Assembly: GCA_017642935.1 (NCBI GenBank)
Contig: JAEPOK010000001.1
Span: 930,001-994,000, forward strand
From: Hyphomicrobiales bacterium
Lineage (GTDB): Bacteria > Pseudomonadota > Alphaproteobacteria > Rhizobiales > MH13
Length of the DNA stretch: 64,000 bases
Direction: 5' to 3'
Below the pieces are notes generated by a model. That model did no database searches. It was not told the DNA's origin and worked only from the letters and a program-made list of their open reading frames with translations. This document shows positions 15,941 to 25,381 of the stretch, piece after piece. Made by a program: the position numbers and the translations under genes. How positions within the stretch are numbered: the first letter of the stretch is position 1; every line of letters starts with the position of its first letter.

Positions 15941-16552
15941 ATGGATGAGTTTCCAAGCCTTGCCGGTCAAGCCCTGATCGCCATGCCGTCGATCGGCGAT
16001 CCGCGATTTGAGCGCACGGTCATCTATCTTTGTGTCCATGATAAGCACGGCGCCATGGGCATTGTTGTCAACCGCCCGGAGCCTGCGCAGACTGTTGGCG
16101 ACGTCCTTGGTGAGCTGGGATTGATGGATAACGATGGTCGCTCCAGCGATGACGGCGCGTCGCTTGATGAGACACTGCAATCCCGGCTGGATGCACGGGT
16201 TTTGCTCGGTGGGCCGGTGGAGAAAACCCGAGGCTTCGTGCTGCATTCGCCGGACGTTCTTGAACGCGATGGCACCGTCGCCGTTACCGACGATATTCAT
16301 CTGAGCACGAAGATGGATGTGCTGCGCGACATCAGCCTTGGCCAAGGCCCTGGCCAGTTCTTGCTGGCTCTTGGTTTTGCCAATTGGGGTGAAGGCCAGC
16401 TTGATCAAGAAATCTTGCAGAACGCCTGGCTGCATGCGCCGATGGGTGCAAAGGCGTTGTTCGAAACGCCCTCGGAACTGCACTATGCGGCGAGCCTTTC
16501 TAACCTCGGTGTGGACGTTACCAAGCTTTCGCCGGTCGCCGGTCGCGGCTAA
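15941..16552 (+). CDS. YqgE/AlgH family protein
   Basis: This 203-residue protein has the family signature throughout: SLAGQALIAMPSIGDPRFERTVIYLC, then GAMGIVVNRP, then VLLGGPVEKTRGFVLHS, then LLALGFANWGEGQLDQEI. The structure of YqgE family members is known but the biochemical function is not; in pseudomonads AlgH affects exopolysaccharide and other regulation. The start follows the family N-terminus; the frame is open for another 108 codons upstream, but those run antisense to the DsbD-like gene. The 3' end forms half of a perfect inverted repeat that likely ends transcription. Confidence 0.92.
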   Translation: MDEFPSLAGQALIAMPSIGDPRFERTVIYLCVHDKHGAMGIVVNRPEPAQTVGDVLGELGLMDNDGRSSDDGASLDETLQSRLDARVLLGGPVEKTRGFVLHSPDVLERDGTVAVTDDIHLSTKMDVLRDISLGQGPGQFLLALGFANWGEGQLDQEILQNAWLHAPMGAKALFETPSELHYAASLSNLGVDVTKLSPVAGRG

Positions 16553-16578
16553 TCGTCTTCAACCGACCGCGACCGGCG
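16537..16578. terminator. 12-bp perfect inverted repeat between convergent genes
   Basis: CGCCGGTCGCGG (16537-16548) and CCGCGACCGGCG (16567-16578) are exact inverted copies around an 18-base loop. The left arm lies in the last codons of yqgE and the right arm is just beyond the GST stop. There is only a short TTTAG tract, so it may end transcription in both directions inefficiently or protect 3' ends. Confidence 0.55.
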
Positions 16579-16592
16579 TTTAGCAAACCTGG

Positions 16593-17288
16593 TTATTTGG
16601 CGCGCTGGTTGAAGAGCACCTTTTTATCATCGTCCGACATCGGTTTGCGCCATTCTGAGCCGACCGCGAAACCTTTCTCTACGGCGGGACGCGCCATCAT
16701 TGTGTCGATCCAGCGACCGACATGGGGGAACTCGGCGATGTCCATCTGCTGGCGTTCCCAGCCGCGGGCCCAGCCAATGCAGGCCATGTCGGCAATCGTG
16801 TAGTCCCCGATGATATAGTCTTTACCGTCGAGTTGCTTGTTCAGTACGCCGTAAAGGCGATGGGTCTCGTCGGTGTAGCGTTTCTTGGCGTAGGGCAACT
16901 CTTCGGGCGCATATTGGTTGAAATGGTGGTTCTGGCCGAGCATTGGGCCAAAACCGCCCATCTGCCACATCAGCCATTCTTCGGTTTTCACGCGATCGCG
17001 CTCATCCGTCGGATAGAAGGCGCCGAACTTGCGGCCGAGATATTGCAGGATAGCGCCGGATTCGAATACCGATACCGGGTCACCGCCAGGACCTTCCGGG
17101 TCGATGATGGCAGGCATGCGATTGTTCGGTGAAAAGGCCAAAAATTCCGGCTTGAACTGATCGCCCTTGCCGATGTTGATCGGATGGACGTTGTAGGGAA
17201 TGTCCAATTCTTCCAGATAGATGGTGACTTTGAAGCCATTGGGCGTTGGCCAAAAGTAAAGGTCGATGGGCTCGGTTTGGGTCGTCAT
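16593..17288 (-). CDS. glutathione S-transferase family protein (YfcG/Ure2p-like)
   Basis: The 231-residue protein has an N-terminal thioredoxin-like GST domain, with LYFWPTPNGFKVTIYLEEL, then SPNNRMPAIIDP, then SVFESGAILQYLG (glutathione-binding Glu-Ser). A helical C-terminal domain follows (WLMWQMGGFGPMLGQ, then ADMACIGWARGW). This pattern is that of the nu-class/YfcG group, which act as disulfide-bond oxidoreductases with glutathione. I prefer the ATG with AAGGA 7 bases upstream to one 15 bases further out. It converges on yqgE. Confidence 0.92.
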   Translation of the reverse strand: MTTQTEPIDLYFWPTPNGFKVTIYLEELDIPYNVHPINIGKGDQFKPEFLAFSPNNRMPAIIDPEGPGGDPVSVFESGAILQYLGRKFGAFYPTDERDRVKTEEWLMWQMGGFGPMLGQNHHFNQYAPEELPYAKKRYTDETHRLYGVLNKQLDGKDYIIGDYTIADMACIGWARGWERQQMDIAEFPHVGRWIDTMMARPAVEKGFAVGSEWRKPMSDDDKKVLFNQRAK

Positions 17289-17511
17289 GACGCCATCCTT
17301 CATTCATTTCGGGGAGCGGCACGGACGGCAAGCATTGCGCCCGATCCATGCCAAGAGATGGCCTCAATCTATGTCCTCAGCGATGAATGAAAAGGTCATA
17401 TGCAAGCTTTGGTGCTTGTTGCTCACAAAGCTTTGATCGGCCACGCCGCGCAAGTCGGCGGATCGTAAGGATTTGCTGACCCTTTTCTTCGATTCTTGAC
17501 GCCGGTTTTAA

Positions 17512-18213
17512 ATGGGGTCCTGTCGATTGGAATTGGGTGCAGCCTTTTCTTCTCCACTCGCCTCGCCGCGCAGTCCTTCGGCTGACGCGGGGTTTGGTGC
17601 TGGGCGCGAAGCTACCGGCAACAAACCGGAGAAACCCACCCAACCCGGCGCGACGTCTTCCACCGGCGAGCCACTCTCCAAAGAGCAAGAGGCGCAGGTC
17701 CGTGAGCTGAAGAAGCGCGATGCCGAGGTCAAAGCGCACGAACAGGCGCATGCGACGGTTGGTGGAGCCTATGCCAGTGCGCCGAAATACACCTACACGC
17801 GCGGCCCTGATGGGAAGAAGTACGCCGTGGGCGGCGAGGTGCAGATCGATACCTCGCCCGAACGAACACCTGATGCCACGATCCGCAAGATGGATATCGT
17901 CATTCGCGCTGCCCTCGCTCCTGCGGAACCATCTTCTCAGGATCGCGCCGTTGCCCGGCAGGCGCAGCAGCAACGTCTGGAAGCGCAGCAACAGGTGGCG
18001 CAGCAACAAGCCAGTGAACGTAAGCCGGGCGCACCGGAAGAGGTTGAAAGCGCGGGTGCCGTAGGAATGGAGGCTGGCCTTTTGGCGCAGATCATGAGCC
18101 AGGCCGATGGGGACACATCTACGCAAGCAAACGGGTCAAGCGCAGCGAGCGCTGCCTCGGCTTATCAATCGACTGCGGGATTGGCAGCGCAGCTTTTCGG
18201 CGGCGCTAGCTAG
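17512..18213 (+). CDS. SprA-related family protein with HExxH (putative metalloprotease)
   Basis: The 233-residue protein has a low-complexity N-terminus (1-55). The conserved core follows: KKRDAEVKAHEQAHATVGG, containing HEQAH (His76-His80, a zincin HExxH), then YTYTRGPDGKKYAVGGEVQID. This is the hallmark of the SprA-related family (PF12118-like), often annotated as a putative metalloprotease of unknown target. The C-terminal third is rich in Gln/Ala, with a probable coiled helix (residues 145-170) and a Ser/Ala-rich tail. An in-frame stop directly precedes the ATG, which fixes the earliest start. Its stop overlaps the convergent DM13 gene by 8 bases. Confidence 0.8.
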   Translation: MGSCRLELGAAFSSPLASPRSPSADAGFGAGREATGNKPEKPTQPGATSSTGEPLSKEQEAQVRELKKRDAEVKAHEQAHATVGGAYASAPKYTYTRGPDGKKYAVGGEVQIDTSPERTPDATIRKMDIVIRAALAPAEPSSQDRAVARQAQQQRLEAQQQVAQQQASERKPGAPEEVESAGAVGMEAGLLAQIMSQADGDTSTQANGSSAASAASAYQSTAGLAAQLFGGAS

Positions 18214-18691
18214 GCGCTGCCAATGTGGCGACTGAGAACAGAACACTGAACTGTTCGCACCAGATGACCACCGAGCCAAACTGGCCGACATCGACATCGT
18301 CTGGGATCGTGTATGTCTGATCGCCGATATTGCCCTTCAACTGTCCCAGCGACACCCATTCGCTGGCAAGCACGGCGCCGGACGAAAACGGTGCATCGTC
18401 GGCAACCAGCCAGACCTCCAGGTCTGGGCCGTTGGTCACTTCAAACTCAGTGAACCGCATCAGGTGCGACCCGGTTGCCGTTTGCAGGAGCATGGCGTTG
18501 CCGGCACCCTGGTGCGCCCGGTCGGCGTCTTGGAAGGTGCCTTCACTGACGACTGAGACCATCAGTTCGTCCGGCAAGGCTTCTGAGACGACGTTGTCGA
18601 TCCAAAGCGGTGAGGCCAGGTACCAGAACGCGTTGCCGGCCACGAATCCAATGAGAAAGACCGGGATAGCGATGGTGAGAAATCGTTTCAT
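18206..18691 (-). CDS. DM13 domain protein, membrane-anchored or secreted
   Basis: The 161-residue product begins with one hydrophobic segment (LTIAIPVFLIGFVAGNAFWYL), either an uncleaved anchor or a signal peptide. The DM13 domain follows (about 55-155): GTFQDADRAHQGAGNAML, then MRFTEFEVTNGPDLEVWLV, then LGQLKGNIGDQTYTIPDD, then SVVIWCEQFSVLFSVA. DM13 domains are thought to be redox or electron-transfer modules with a conserved Cys, here in VIWCEQF. It lies 36 bases after gatB on the same strand and may be read through from it. Confidence 0.9.
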   Translation of the reverse strand: MKRFLTIAIPVFLIGFVAGNAFWYLASPLWIDNVVSEALPDELMVSVVSEGTFQDADRAHQGAGNAMLLQTATGSHLMRFTEFEVTNGPDLEVWLVADDAPFSSGAVLASEWVSLGQLKGNIGDQTYTIPDDVDVGQFGSVVIWCEQFSVLFSVATLAAPS

Positions 18692-18727
18692 GGTCCCGGT
18701 CCTTTTTCAGAGCTGATGGCGCGAAAC

Positions 18728-20221
18728 CTACAGCCCTAACTTCTCTCGCACAATCGCCTGAACCGCCTGCGGGTTGGCCTTGCCACCCGTCGCTTTCATC
18801 ACCTGTCCGACGAACCAACCGGCAAGGTTGGGCTTGGCCTTGGCCTGTTCCACTTTGTCGGGATTGGCGGCGATGACCTCATCCACGGCGGCCTCAATTG
18901 CACCGGTGTCTGTGACCTGTTTCATCCCACGATCTTCCACGATCTGGCGCGGGTCCCCGCCTTCGGACCAGACGATCTCGAAAACGTCTTTGGCGATTTT
19001 GCCGGAAATCACCTTTTCTCCGATGAGATCGATGATCGCGCCCAATTGTTCGGCGTTCACCGGGCTGTCGGCAATGGCGACCCCTTCTTTGTTGAGTCGG
19101 CCAAACAGTTCGTTGATCGTCCAGTTGGCGGCCAGTTTCCCATCACGCCCCTCGGCGACAGCATCAAAGAAGTCGGCTGTCTCTTTTTCGGCGACGAGCA
19201 CGGAAGCGTCGTAAGGCGTGATCCCATAGGCCTCGATGAAGCGGTTTTTCTTGTCGTCAGGCAGCTCTGGCAGGTCGGCGGCCAAGGCATCGACGAAAGC
19301 CTGGTCGAACTCCAGCGGCAGCAAGTCCGGGTCCGGGAAATAGCGGTAATCATGCGCTTCTTCCTTGGACCGCATGGATCGCGTTTCGCCTTTGACGGAG
19401 TCGAACAGCCGCGTTTCCTGATCGATCGTGCCGCCATCCTCCAGAATCGCGATCTGGCGGCGCGCTTCATATTCAATAGCTTGGACGGCAAACCGCATGG
19501 AGTTGACGTTCTTGATCTCGCACCGTGTGCCAAGAGGTTCGCCGGGACGGCGTACCGAGACATTGATATCGGCGCGCATGGAGCCTTCTTCCATATTGCC
19601 ATCGCACGTGCCGAGATAGCGCAGGATCGAGCGCAACTTAGTAAGGTAGGCCCGCGCTTCTTCGGATGAGCGGATGTCCGGCTTGGAGACAATTTCCATC
19701 AGCGCGACGCCAGACCGGTTGAGGTCGACAAAGCTCATCGTCGGGTGCTGGTCGTGCAGCGACTTACCGGCATCTTGCTCCAAATGCAGACGCTCGACGC
19801 CGACCTGGAAGGACGAGCCGCCAACAAGATCCACCGTTACGATGCCCTCACCCACAATTGGGTCGAGGAACTGCGATATCTGGTAGCCCTGCGGCAGATC
19901 TGGATAGAAATAGTTTTTGCGGTCGAACACCGAGCGCAGATTGATTTTGGCGTTGAGACCAAGGCCCGTCCGCACTGCCTGCTTCACGCACTCCTCATTG
20001 ATCACCGGCAGCATGCCGGGCATCGCGGCATCGACCAAAGAAACGTTCGAATTGGGCGCAGAGCCGAACTGCGTCGATGCGCCGGAAAACAGCTTTGAGT
20101 TGCTGGTCACCTGGGCATGAACTTCCAGGCCGATGATCAATTCCCAGTCGCCGGTGGCTCCGGGAATGAATTTAGCCGGATCAGCTTCGCGGACGACGGT
20201 GGGGGTTACATGCTCGTTCAT
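18728..20221 (-). CDS. gatB: Asp-tRNA(Asn)/Glu-tRNA(Gln) amidotransferase subunit B
   Basis: GatB is the kinase/tRNA-binding subunit of the GatCAB complex, which converts misacylated Glu-tRNA(Gln) or Asp-tRNA(Asn) to the correct species. The 497-residue length is standard. Visible motifs are [12 protein letters not shown] near residue 27, [27 protein letters not shown], and [16 protein letters not shown], plus a C-terminal YqeY-like tail ending in [14 protein letters not shown]. It is downstream of gatC and gatA on the same strand but separated from gatA by two other genes. Confidence 0.97.
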   Translation of the reverse strand: MNEHVTPTVVREADPAKFIPGATGDWELIIGLEVHAQVTSNSKLFSGASTQFGSAPNSNVSLVDAAMPGMLPVINEECVKQAVRTGLGLNAKINLRSVFDRKNYFYPDLPQGYQISQFLDPIVGEGIVTVDLVGGSSFQVGVERLHLEQDAGKSLHDQHPTMSFVDLNRSGVALMEIVSKPDIRSSEEARAYLTKLRSILRYLGTCDGNMEEGSMRADINVSVRRPGEPLGTRCEIKNVNSMRFAVQAIEYEARRQIAILEDGGTIDQETRLFDSVKGETRSMRSKEEAHDYRYFPDPDLLPLEFDQAFVDALAADLPELPDDKKNRFIEAYGITPYDASVLVAEKETADFFDAVAEGRDGKLAANWTINELFGRLNKEGVAIADSPVNAEQLGAIIDLIGEKVISGKIAKDVFEIVWSEGGDPRQIVEDRGMKQVTDTGAIEAAVDEVIAANPDKVEQAKAKPNLAGWFVGQVMKATGGKANPQAVQAIVREKLGL

Positions 20222-20272
20222 GACGGTCTTTCTTGTGCCGAGCGTTCAGGGGTTCGTCGGCAAGGCGTGAAG

Positions 20273-20506
20273 TTAGTTCGGTTCAGATCGGATCGCCTTG
20301 GCCCAGCGTTTTAAGGCGTAAAACCCAGCCGCGCCAATGCCAAAACAACCGGCAACGACCAAGAGTGACGCGTTGGCATCGCCCTGCCCTCGGCTGGCAT
20401 TGATGGCAACCAAAATGAGCAATAGCACCGCCGTGACGGCCATCAGAACGGCCAGAATGCCGGCGAAGACGTCCAGAAGCATGCGCGAAAGCGGCAAGGT
20501 GCTCAT
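20273..20506 (-). CDS. small membrane protein with two predicted helices
   Basis: The 77-residue protein has two hydrophobic segments, about residues 14-34 (AGILAVLMAVTAVLLLILVA) and 48-64 (LLVVAGCFGIGAAGFYAL), with a short polar loop between and a basic C-terminus. I do not recognise a named family. The ATG overlaps the stop of the upstream GNAT-chorismate mutase gene (ATGA), which strongly supports both the start and co-translation. The frame is open upstream but that part is a shadow. Its place inside the gat cluster is probably just operon sharing. Confidence 0.75.
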   Translation of the reverse strand: MSTLPLSRMLLDVFAGILAVLMAVTAVLLLILVAINASRGQGDANASLLVVAGCFGIGAAGFYALKRWAKAIRSEPN

Positions 20507-21309
20507 GCGGCTGGCTCGGGCTGAGGGCTTGCCATTTTGTCTTCTTCGCGCTCGATCGCCAAGTCGATCATGGTGCGCCACAGCGTTTCGGTTAGGTCTG
20601 GATCAAATCCCATGCCTTCAGCCTGAGCACGTGCGTTGGCCACGACCTCTTCCACCCGGTCACCGACACGCGCCGGCATCGCAAGCGCTGGCTTCAGGTC
20701 GGCGGCGCGATCGATAAACGCGAACCGCTCGGCGACCAGCGACACAAGCATCGGATCGAGCGTGTCGATACCGATGCGCACGTCGGCCATGGTTTCTGCC
20801 GCTGCGGCGTTCGGGCGGTGCAGTTGCTTGCCAAGTAGGGCCCGCGGATAGATGACACCCGGCACGCTCTCGGCGCTGCAATGCCTGTCAATGTTGAGCA
20901 GCGCATAGCCGTGCGTGCGATAAAACCGCATGGCGCCCGTCTTCTCAGCGTGGGTTGTCAGCCACGTGCAGCCAAGGCCAGAGGCCTTAACCTGAGCTTC
21001 GGCAGCTGTCAGCAACATTGCCCCGATGCCTTGGCCATGGTTGAACGGGTCGATCCAAAGGTCTTCGATTTCGCCACTGTTGGGATTGACCTTCGTCCAG
21101 CCGACGGTATCGCCAGCATGCTCGGCCAGCAAAATGCTCTCACCGGTTTCACCAACCCAGTGCGGCACAGCATCAGGCCCCGTCTCAGGCGCTTTGCCAA
21201 AACCCGGCAGGTCTTGAGCAAAGCTCAAAAACGATGCCACCCCCACTTCGATGAGGCGGGGCACATCCGCTTTGTCCGCAGGCCGTAGTGTGAGCGGGAA
21301 TATTCCCAT
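20503..21309 (-). CDS. GNAT acetyltransferase fused to a chorismate mutase domain
   Basis: The 268-residue frame contains two domains. Residues 1-165 are a GNAT acetyltransferase: LRPADKADVPRLIEVG at the start and WIDPFNHGQGIGAMLL as the acetyl-CoA-binding loop, with FYRTHGYAL near the end. Residues 174-262 look like an AroQ-type chorismate mutase: ADVRIGIDTLDPMLVSLVAER, then RVGDRVEEVVANARAQ and ETLWRTMIDLAIERE. The junction ETMADVRIGID contains a Met that would be a natural start for a free mutase. It lies 3 bases after gatA. Chorismate mutase makes prephenate for Phe/Tyr synthesis; the acetyltransferase substrate is unknown. The fusion should be checked against a sequencing error, although the frame is continuous. 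Confidence 0.82.
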   Translation of the reverse strand: MGIFPLTLRPADKADVPRLIEVGVASFLSFAQDLPGFGKAPETGPDAVPHWVGETGESILLAEHAGDTVGWTKVNPNSGEIEDLWIDPFNHGQGIGAMLLTAAEAQVKASGLGCTWLTTHAEKTGAMRFYRTHGYALLNIDRHCSAESVPGVIYPRALLGKQLHRPNAAAAETMADVRIGIDTLDPMLVSLVAERFAFIDRAADLKPALAMPARVGDRVEEVVANARAQAEGMGFDPDLTETLWRTMIDLAIEREEDKMASPQPEPAA

Positions 21310-21312
21310 GCC

Positions 21313-22791
21313 CTACCACCATCGCTTCGGCGCAAAATGCCCGGCGTGCTTTTCGATCACCGACCCAACCGTGAACAATGTCTCTTCATCGAAGGGCCGA
21401 CCAATGATCTGCAGGCCAAGCGGCAAGCCATCCTTACTGAGACCTGCAGGCACCGACATCCCTGGCAGGCCGGCCATGTTCACCGTGACGGTGAAAATGT
21501 CGTTCAGATACATTTCGATCGGCGAAGCCGTTGCCATCTCGTTGATCCCAAACGCCGCGCTTGGCGTGGTGGGGGTCAAGATCGCATCAACGCCATCGGC
21601 ATAGACTGTTTCAAAGTCCTGCTTGATCAGCGTGCGGACCCGCTGCGCCTTCTTGTAATAAGCGTCGTAATAGCCTGCCGAAAGCACATAGGTGCCGATC
21701 ATGATACGGCGCTGAACTTCCTGGCCAAACCCAGCTGCGCGCGTGTTCTCATAAAGCGCGGCGATATCCGATCCAGGTTCGCGTTTGCCATAGCGAACGC
21801 CGTCGTAGCGCGCCAAATTGGACGACGCTTCGGCGGGGGCCACGATATAGTAGGCAGGTAGCGCATATTTGGTGTGGGGCAGTGAGATATCGCGGATTTC
21901 GGCGCCTGCGTCCCGCATCCATGCGATGCCGGTCTGCCAAAGCTCTTCGATCTCATCCGGCATGCCGTCCATGCGGTATTCCTTGGGAATACCGATGACT
22001 TTGCCTTTGATCGACTCGCCGATAGCCGTCTCATAATCAGGCACAGGAAGATCAACGCTGGTCGTATCCTTGGTGTCCACCGATGCCATGCTTTTGAGCA
22101 GAATGGCTGCATCACGCACATCGCGAGTGATTGGCCCTGCTTGGTCAAGCGATGAAGCAAACGCCACGACACCCCAGCGCGAGCATCGGCCATACGTCGG
22201 TTTTACCCCGACTGTGCCGGTCAAGGCTGCCGGTTGGCGAATGGATCCGCCGGTGTCGGTGGCCGTCGCACCGGCGCAGAGCCAGGCGGCAACGGCGGCC
22301 GCTGAGCCACCGGATGATCCACCTGGGACCAGATCGGCGTTGGAGCCTGTCGATCGCCACGGGTTCACGACCGGGCCATAGGCCGATGTTTCGTTCGACG
22401 AGCCCATCGCAAACTCGTCCATGTTCAGCTTGCCGAGCATGACCGCACCATCGTCCCAAAGGTTCTGGGTGACGGTCGATTCGTAGCGCGGCTTGAAATC
22501 GTGCAGGATGCCGCTGGCAGCCTGTGTGTGAACGCCCTTGGTCGCGAACAGGTCCTTGATCCCGAGCGGAATGCCTTCCAGCGTGCCGCCCTCGCCTGCC
22601 GCGAGTTTTTCATCGCTGGCTTTGGCCATGGCGCGTGCCTGATCGGGCGTTTCAACGATGTATGCATTGAGCTTTGCGTTGGCGGTCTCAATGGCTTCCA
22701 GATAGGCATCTGTCAGCTCCAGCGCGGAAAACTGTTTCTCGCCAAGGCCTTCGCGCGCTTGTGCGATGGAAAGGGTGGTCAAATCGGACAT
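21313..22791 (-). CDS. gatA: Asp-tRNA(Asn)/Glu-tRNA(Gln) amidotransferase subunit A
   Basis: GatA is the glutaminase subunit that releases ammonia for GatB. The amidase-signature Ser-cisSer-Lys triad is visible: Lys in [13 protein letters not shown] (about residue 77), and the serine pair in [14 protein letters not shown] together with the [11 protein letters not shown] segment (about residues 150-180). The 492-residue length is standard. gatC lies 44 bases upstream and the GNAT-chorismate mutase gene 3 bases downstream, all on one strand. Confidence 0.97.
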   Translation of the reverse strand: MSDLTTLSIAQAREGLGEKQFSALELTDAYLEAIETANAKLNAYIVETPDQARAMAKASDEKLAAGEGGTLEGIPLGIKDLFATKGVHTQAASGILHDFKPRYESTVTQNLWDDGAVMLGKLNMDEFAMGSSNETSAYGPVVNPWRSTGSNADLVPGGSSGGSAAAVAAWLCAGATATDTGGSIRQPAALTGTVGVKPTYGRCSRWGVVAFASSLDQAGPITRDVRDAAILLKSMASVDTKDTTSVDLPVPDYETAIGESIKGKVIGIPKEYRMDGMPDEIEELWQTGIAWMRDAGAEIRDISLPHTKYALPAYYIVAPAEASSNLARYDGVRYGKREPGSDIAALYENTRAAGFGQEVQRRIMIGTYVLSAGYYDAYYKKAQRVRTLIKQDFETVYADGVDAILTPTTPSAAFGINEMATASPIEMYLNDIFTVTVNMAGLPGMSVPAGLSKDGLPLGLQIIGRPFDEETLFTVGSVIEKHAGHFAPKRWW

Positions 22792-22835
22792 TCTATCAGT
22801 CTTTTCAAAACACGATCGAGCACAGCACGACGCTG

Positions 22836-23123
22836 CTATTCGACCACACGCGGGACCATGAAGAAGCCGTCTTCGCTAGCCGGCGCATTGGCAATCACAT
22901 CATCGCTTATGCCGCCATCGGTCACAACATCGGCGCGCAGACGCATTTTTGTCGCAACAACGGAGGTCATCGGCTCAACATTTTGCGTATCGACTTCGTC
23001 GAGTTGCTCGACAAAGGCCAAAATGGTGTTGAGTTCTTCACGCATCGGCTCGATGCGGTCATCCTCAAGCCGGATGCGGGCCAGATGTGCAATGCGGCGC
23101 ACGGTGTCACTGTCTACGCTCAA
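22836..23123 (-). CDS. gatC: Asp-tRNA(Asn)/Glu-tRNA(Gln) amidotransferase subunit C
   Basis: GatC is the small subunit that wraps around and stabilises GatA-GatB. The core reads [15 protein letters not shown] and [18 protein letters not shown], with the usual C-terminus [18 protein letters not shown]. The start is TTG (residues SVDSDTV), which gives 95 residues, the family's normal length. AAGG lies 9 bases upstream of it. The open frame extends 29 codons further but that part does not resemble GatC. It heads the gatC-gatA cluster and is divergent from amn. Confidence 0.94.
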   Translation of the reverse strand: MSVDSDTVRRIAHLARIRLEDDRIEPMREELNTILAFVEQLDEVDTQNVEPMTSVVATKMRLRADVVTDGGISDDVIANAPASEDGFFMVPRVVE

Positions 23124-23329
23124 TGGAGTAAACCTTGGTTCGGCACGCGAGAGTTGGCTGCGTGCACAGACTGCAGGAAAATACTGGCAGGGTGATAGCG
23201 CGCGTCCCAAATGGGTTCAAGCGACGTTGAAGTGGTGATACGTCACAGGAAAGCGACCGCGCGAGGCTATCGATTCCTCGTGACAGCCTATCTTCGACAA
23301 GCAGCAGACAACGAAAAGAACAAAACCCC

Positions 23330-24817
23330 ATGCCGCATAGCCAACACTCCACCTTGCAAACCCGCGACGCCGGCGAAGCGGTCGATGCGCTCACCGAGCT
23401 ATACAATGATGAGACGGCGCGTCTGCGCGAGGCGTTCTACGAGCACATGGATGCCTTGGGCGAAAAGACCAAGAAACGGTCGGGGTATGGGAAGGTGCGG
23501 GGATTTTATCCGTTTGTACGGCTGGCAACGCAGTCTTACGCGGAAGTGGATTCGCGCCTTGCCTATGGCCATGTGACCCGCCCTGGACGCCACGAGACCA
23601 CGATCTCGCAACCGGAACTCTATCGAACCTACCTTTTGGAACAGATCGGTGCGCTGATCGAGAACCATGATGTGCCGGTCGAGGTTGGCCTGTCCGATAC
23701 TCCGATCCCGATCCATTTTGCCTTTCCCGATGGAATGGTGATCGAGGGTGATGGAACATTCGAGGACGACAGGCCGCTGCGCGACTATTTCGATGTGCCT
23801 GATCTCGGCATCACCGACGATGCGATCGTCAACGGCGTCGCGCCATCGCTCCAGAACGAGCCCTATCCGCTGGCGCTGTTCACCGCGCCGCGCACCGACT
23901 ACTCGCTTTACCGTCTCAAGCACTACACGGCGACACCGCCTGAGGCGTTTCAGAACTTCGTTCTTTACACGAACTATCAGTTCTATATCGATGAATTTAT
24001 TGAATTTTCAAAGAAGGAACTATCCAATCCTGACAGTGCCTACTCGCATTTTGTCGAGCCGGGCGGCCGGACGAGTTTTAACGTCCGCATGGGGCGTGAG
24101 CCTGAGGGCGAGGTCGCCATGCGCGTTCCGCAAATGCCCGCGTACCACCTTTGCGCCGGTGAGCATGAGGGCATCAGCATCGTCAACATCGGTGTTGGAC
24201 CATCCAACGCGAAAACGATCACCGATCACGTTGCTGTTCTGCGTTCCCATGCCTGGCTGATGCTCGGCCACTGCGCAGGCCTGCGCAATTCGCAGCGTCT
24301 TGGCGACTATGTGCTGGCCCACGGTTACGTGCGCGAAGACCATGTTCTGGACGCTGATCTGCCGCCATGGGTGCCGATACCGCCACTTGCCGAGGTGCAA
24401 GTGGCCCTTGAGCAGGCTGTCGCTGAGATCACCGATCTTTCCGGTTATGAGCTGAAACGCATCATGCGTACCGGAACCGTCGCGACAATCGACAATCGGA
24501 ACTGGGAATTGCGCGACTTTTTGGAGCCGGTCGAGCGGTTCTCGCAGTCGCGTGCCATTGCGCTGGACATGGAGTCGGCGACGATTGCGGCAAACGGGTT
24601 CCGCTTTCGCGTGCCCTACGGCACGCTTCTGTGCGTTTCCGACAAGCCCCTACATGGCGAGTTGAAGCTTCCAGGTATGGCAAGCGCGTTCTACCGCACG
24701 CAGGTCAATCAGCATTTGCAGATTGGCATTCGTGCGATGGAGCTTCTGCGATCCATGCCCAGTGAACGGCTCCATTCGCGCAAACTGCGCAGCTTCTCTG
24801 AGTCAGCGTTCCAGTAA
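23330..24817 (+). CDS. amn: AMP nucleosidase
   Basis: AMP nucleosidase hydrolyses AMP to adenine and ribose-5-phosphate, adjusting the adenylate pool and feeding purine salvage. The 495-residue product has the N-terminal regulatory domain of this family (FYPFVRLATQSYAEVDSRLA, then GRHETTISQPELYR) and a C-terminal nucleoside-phosphorylase-like catalytic domain (VNIGVGPSNAKTITDHVAVLR, then WLMLGHCAGLRNSQRLGDYVLA, then ALDMESATIAANGFRFRVPYGTLLCVSD). It heads a plus-strand run (amn-ruvX-M48-like-pyrB) and is divergent from gatC across about 206 bases, where its promoter must lie. Confidence 0.95.
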   Translation: MPHSQHSTLQTRDAGEAVDALTELYNDETARLREAFYEHMDALGEKTKKRSGYGKVRGFYPFVRLATQSYAEVDSRLAYGHVTRPGRHETTISQPELYRTYLLEQIGALIENHDVPVEVGLSDTPIPIHFAFPDGMVIEGDGTFEDDRPLRDYFDVPDLGITDDAIVNGVAPSLQNEPYPLALFTAPRTDYSLYRLKHYTATPPEAFQNFVLYTNYQFYIDEFIEFSKKELSNPDSAYSHFVEPGGRTSFNVRMGREPEGEVAMRVPQMPAYHLCAGEHEGISIVNIGVGPSNAKTITDHVAVLRSHAWLMLGHCAGLRNSQRLGDYVLAHGYVREDHVLDADLPPWVPIPPLAEVQVALEQAVAEITDLSGYELKRIMRTGTVATIDNRNWELRDFLEPVERFSQSRAIALDMESATIAANGFRFRVPYGTLLCVSDKPLHGELKLPGMASAFYRTQVNQHLQIGIRAMELLRSMPSERLHSRKLRSFSESAFQ

Positions 24818-25303
24818 GTGGCTGCACCGCAACAGTTTTTCGATGCGCAAGCCTTTGTCGATCAATCCGGTGGTTCGGGCGCGTTGCTTGGCCTTGATCC
24901 CGGAACAAAGACCATTGGCGTTGCGATAAGCGATGTTGATTGGGGCTTGGCAAGTCCGCTCACCACGATCCATCGCTCCAAGTTTCGAAACGATGTCGGC
25001 GCGCTCATCGAAATCATTGAAAAAGAAGATGTACGGGGCCTGGTCATCGGCATGCCGTTCAACATGGATGGGTCCTTGGGTCCGCGCGCCCAATCCGTGC
25101 GCGCGTTCCGTCGCGGGCTGGCCGAGCATATCGATTTGCCGATGCTGTTCTGGGATGAACGCCTGTCCAGCGAAGCTGCCGCTGACTCTTTGCGCGCCGC
25201 CGGTGTGTCCAATCGCCAACGCGAAGCAACCATTGATGCCGCGGCAGCAGCGCACATTCTATCCGATTGCTTGCCCAAACTGCGCAGCCTCACGAATCGG
25301 TAA
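24818..25303 (+). CDS. ruvX: putative pre-16S rRNA nuclease / Holliday-junction-resolvase-like YqgF
   Basis: The 161-residue protein is of the RNase H-fold YqgF/RuvX family, which processes the 5' end of 16S rRNA and was earlier described as a Holliday-junction resolvase. Motifs are LLGLDPGTKTIGVAISD (catalytic Asp, residues 24-40), VRGLVIGMPFNMDGS, LPMLFWDERLSS (Glu) and a C-terminal ATIDAAAAAHILSD (Asp). The start is GTG directly after the amn stop; no better ATG exists before the first motif. Confidence 0.93.
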   Translation: MAAPQQFFDAQAFVDQSGGSGALLGLDPGTKTIGVAISDVDWGLASPLTTIHRSKFRNDVGALIEIIEKEDVRGLVIGMPFNMDGSLGPRAQSVRAFRRGLAEHIDLPMLFWDERLSSEAAADSLRAAGVSNRQREATIDAAAAAHILSDCLPKLRSLTNR

Positions 25304-25381
25304 GCATTCCGGTTTACCCTGAGGCAGACGAGGTGCGCTTTGCGGCGCTCCCGGGGTGTAAGTGTGTACGGGATCGGAACT

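Noticed and set aside
19046-19669. 207-codon open frame opposite gatB
   Set aside because: It lies entirely inside gatB on the other strand, has no recognisable motif and no ribosome site.
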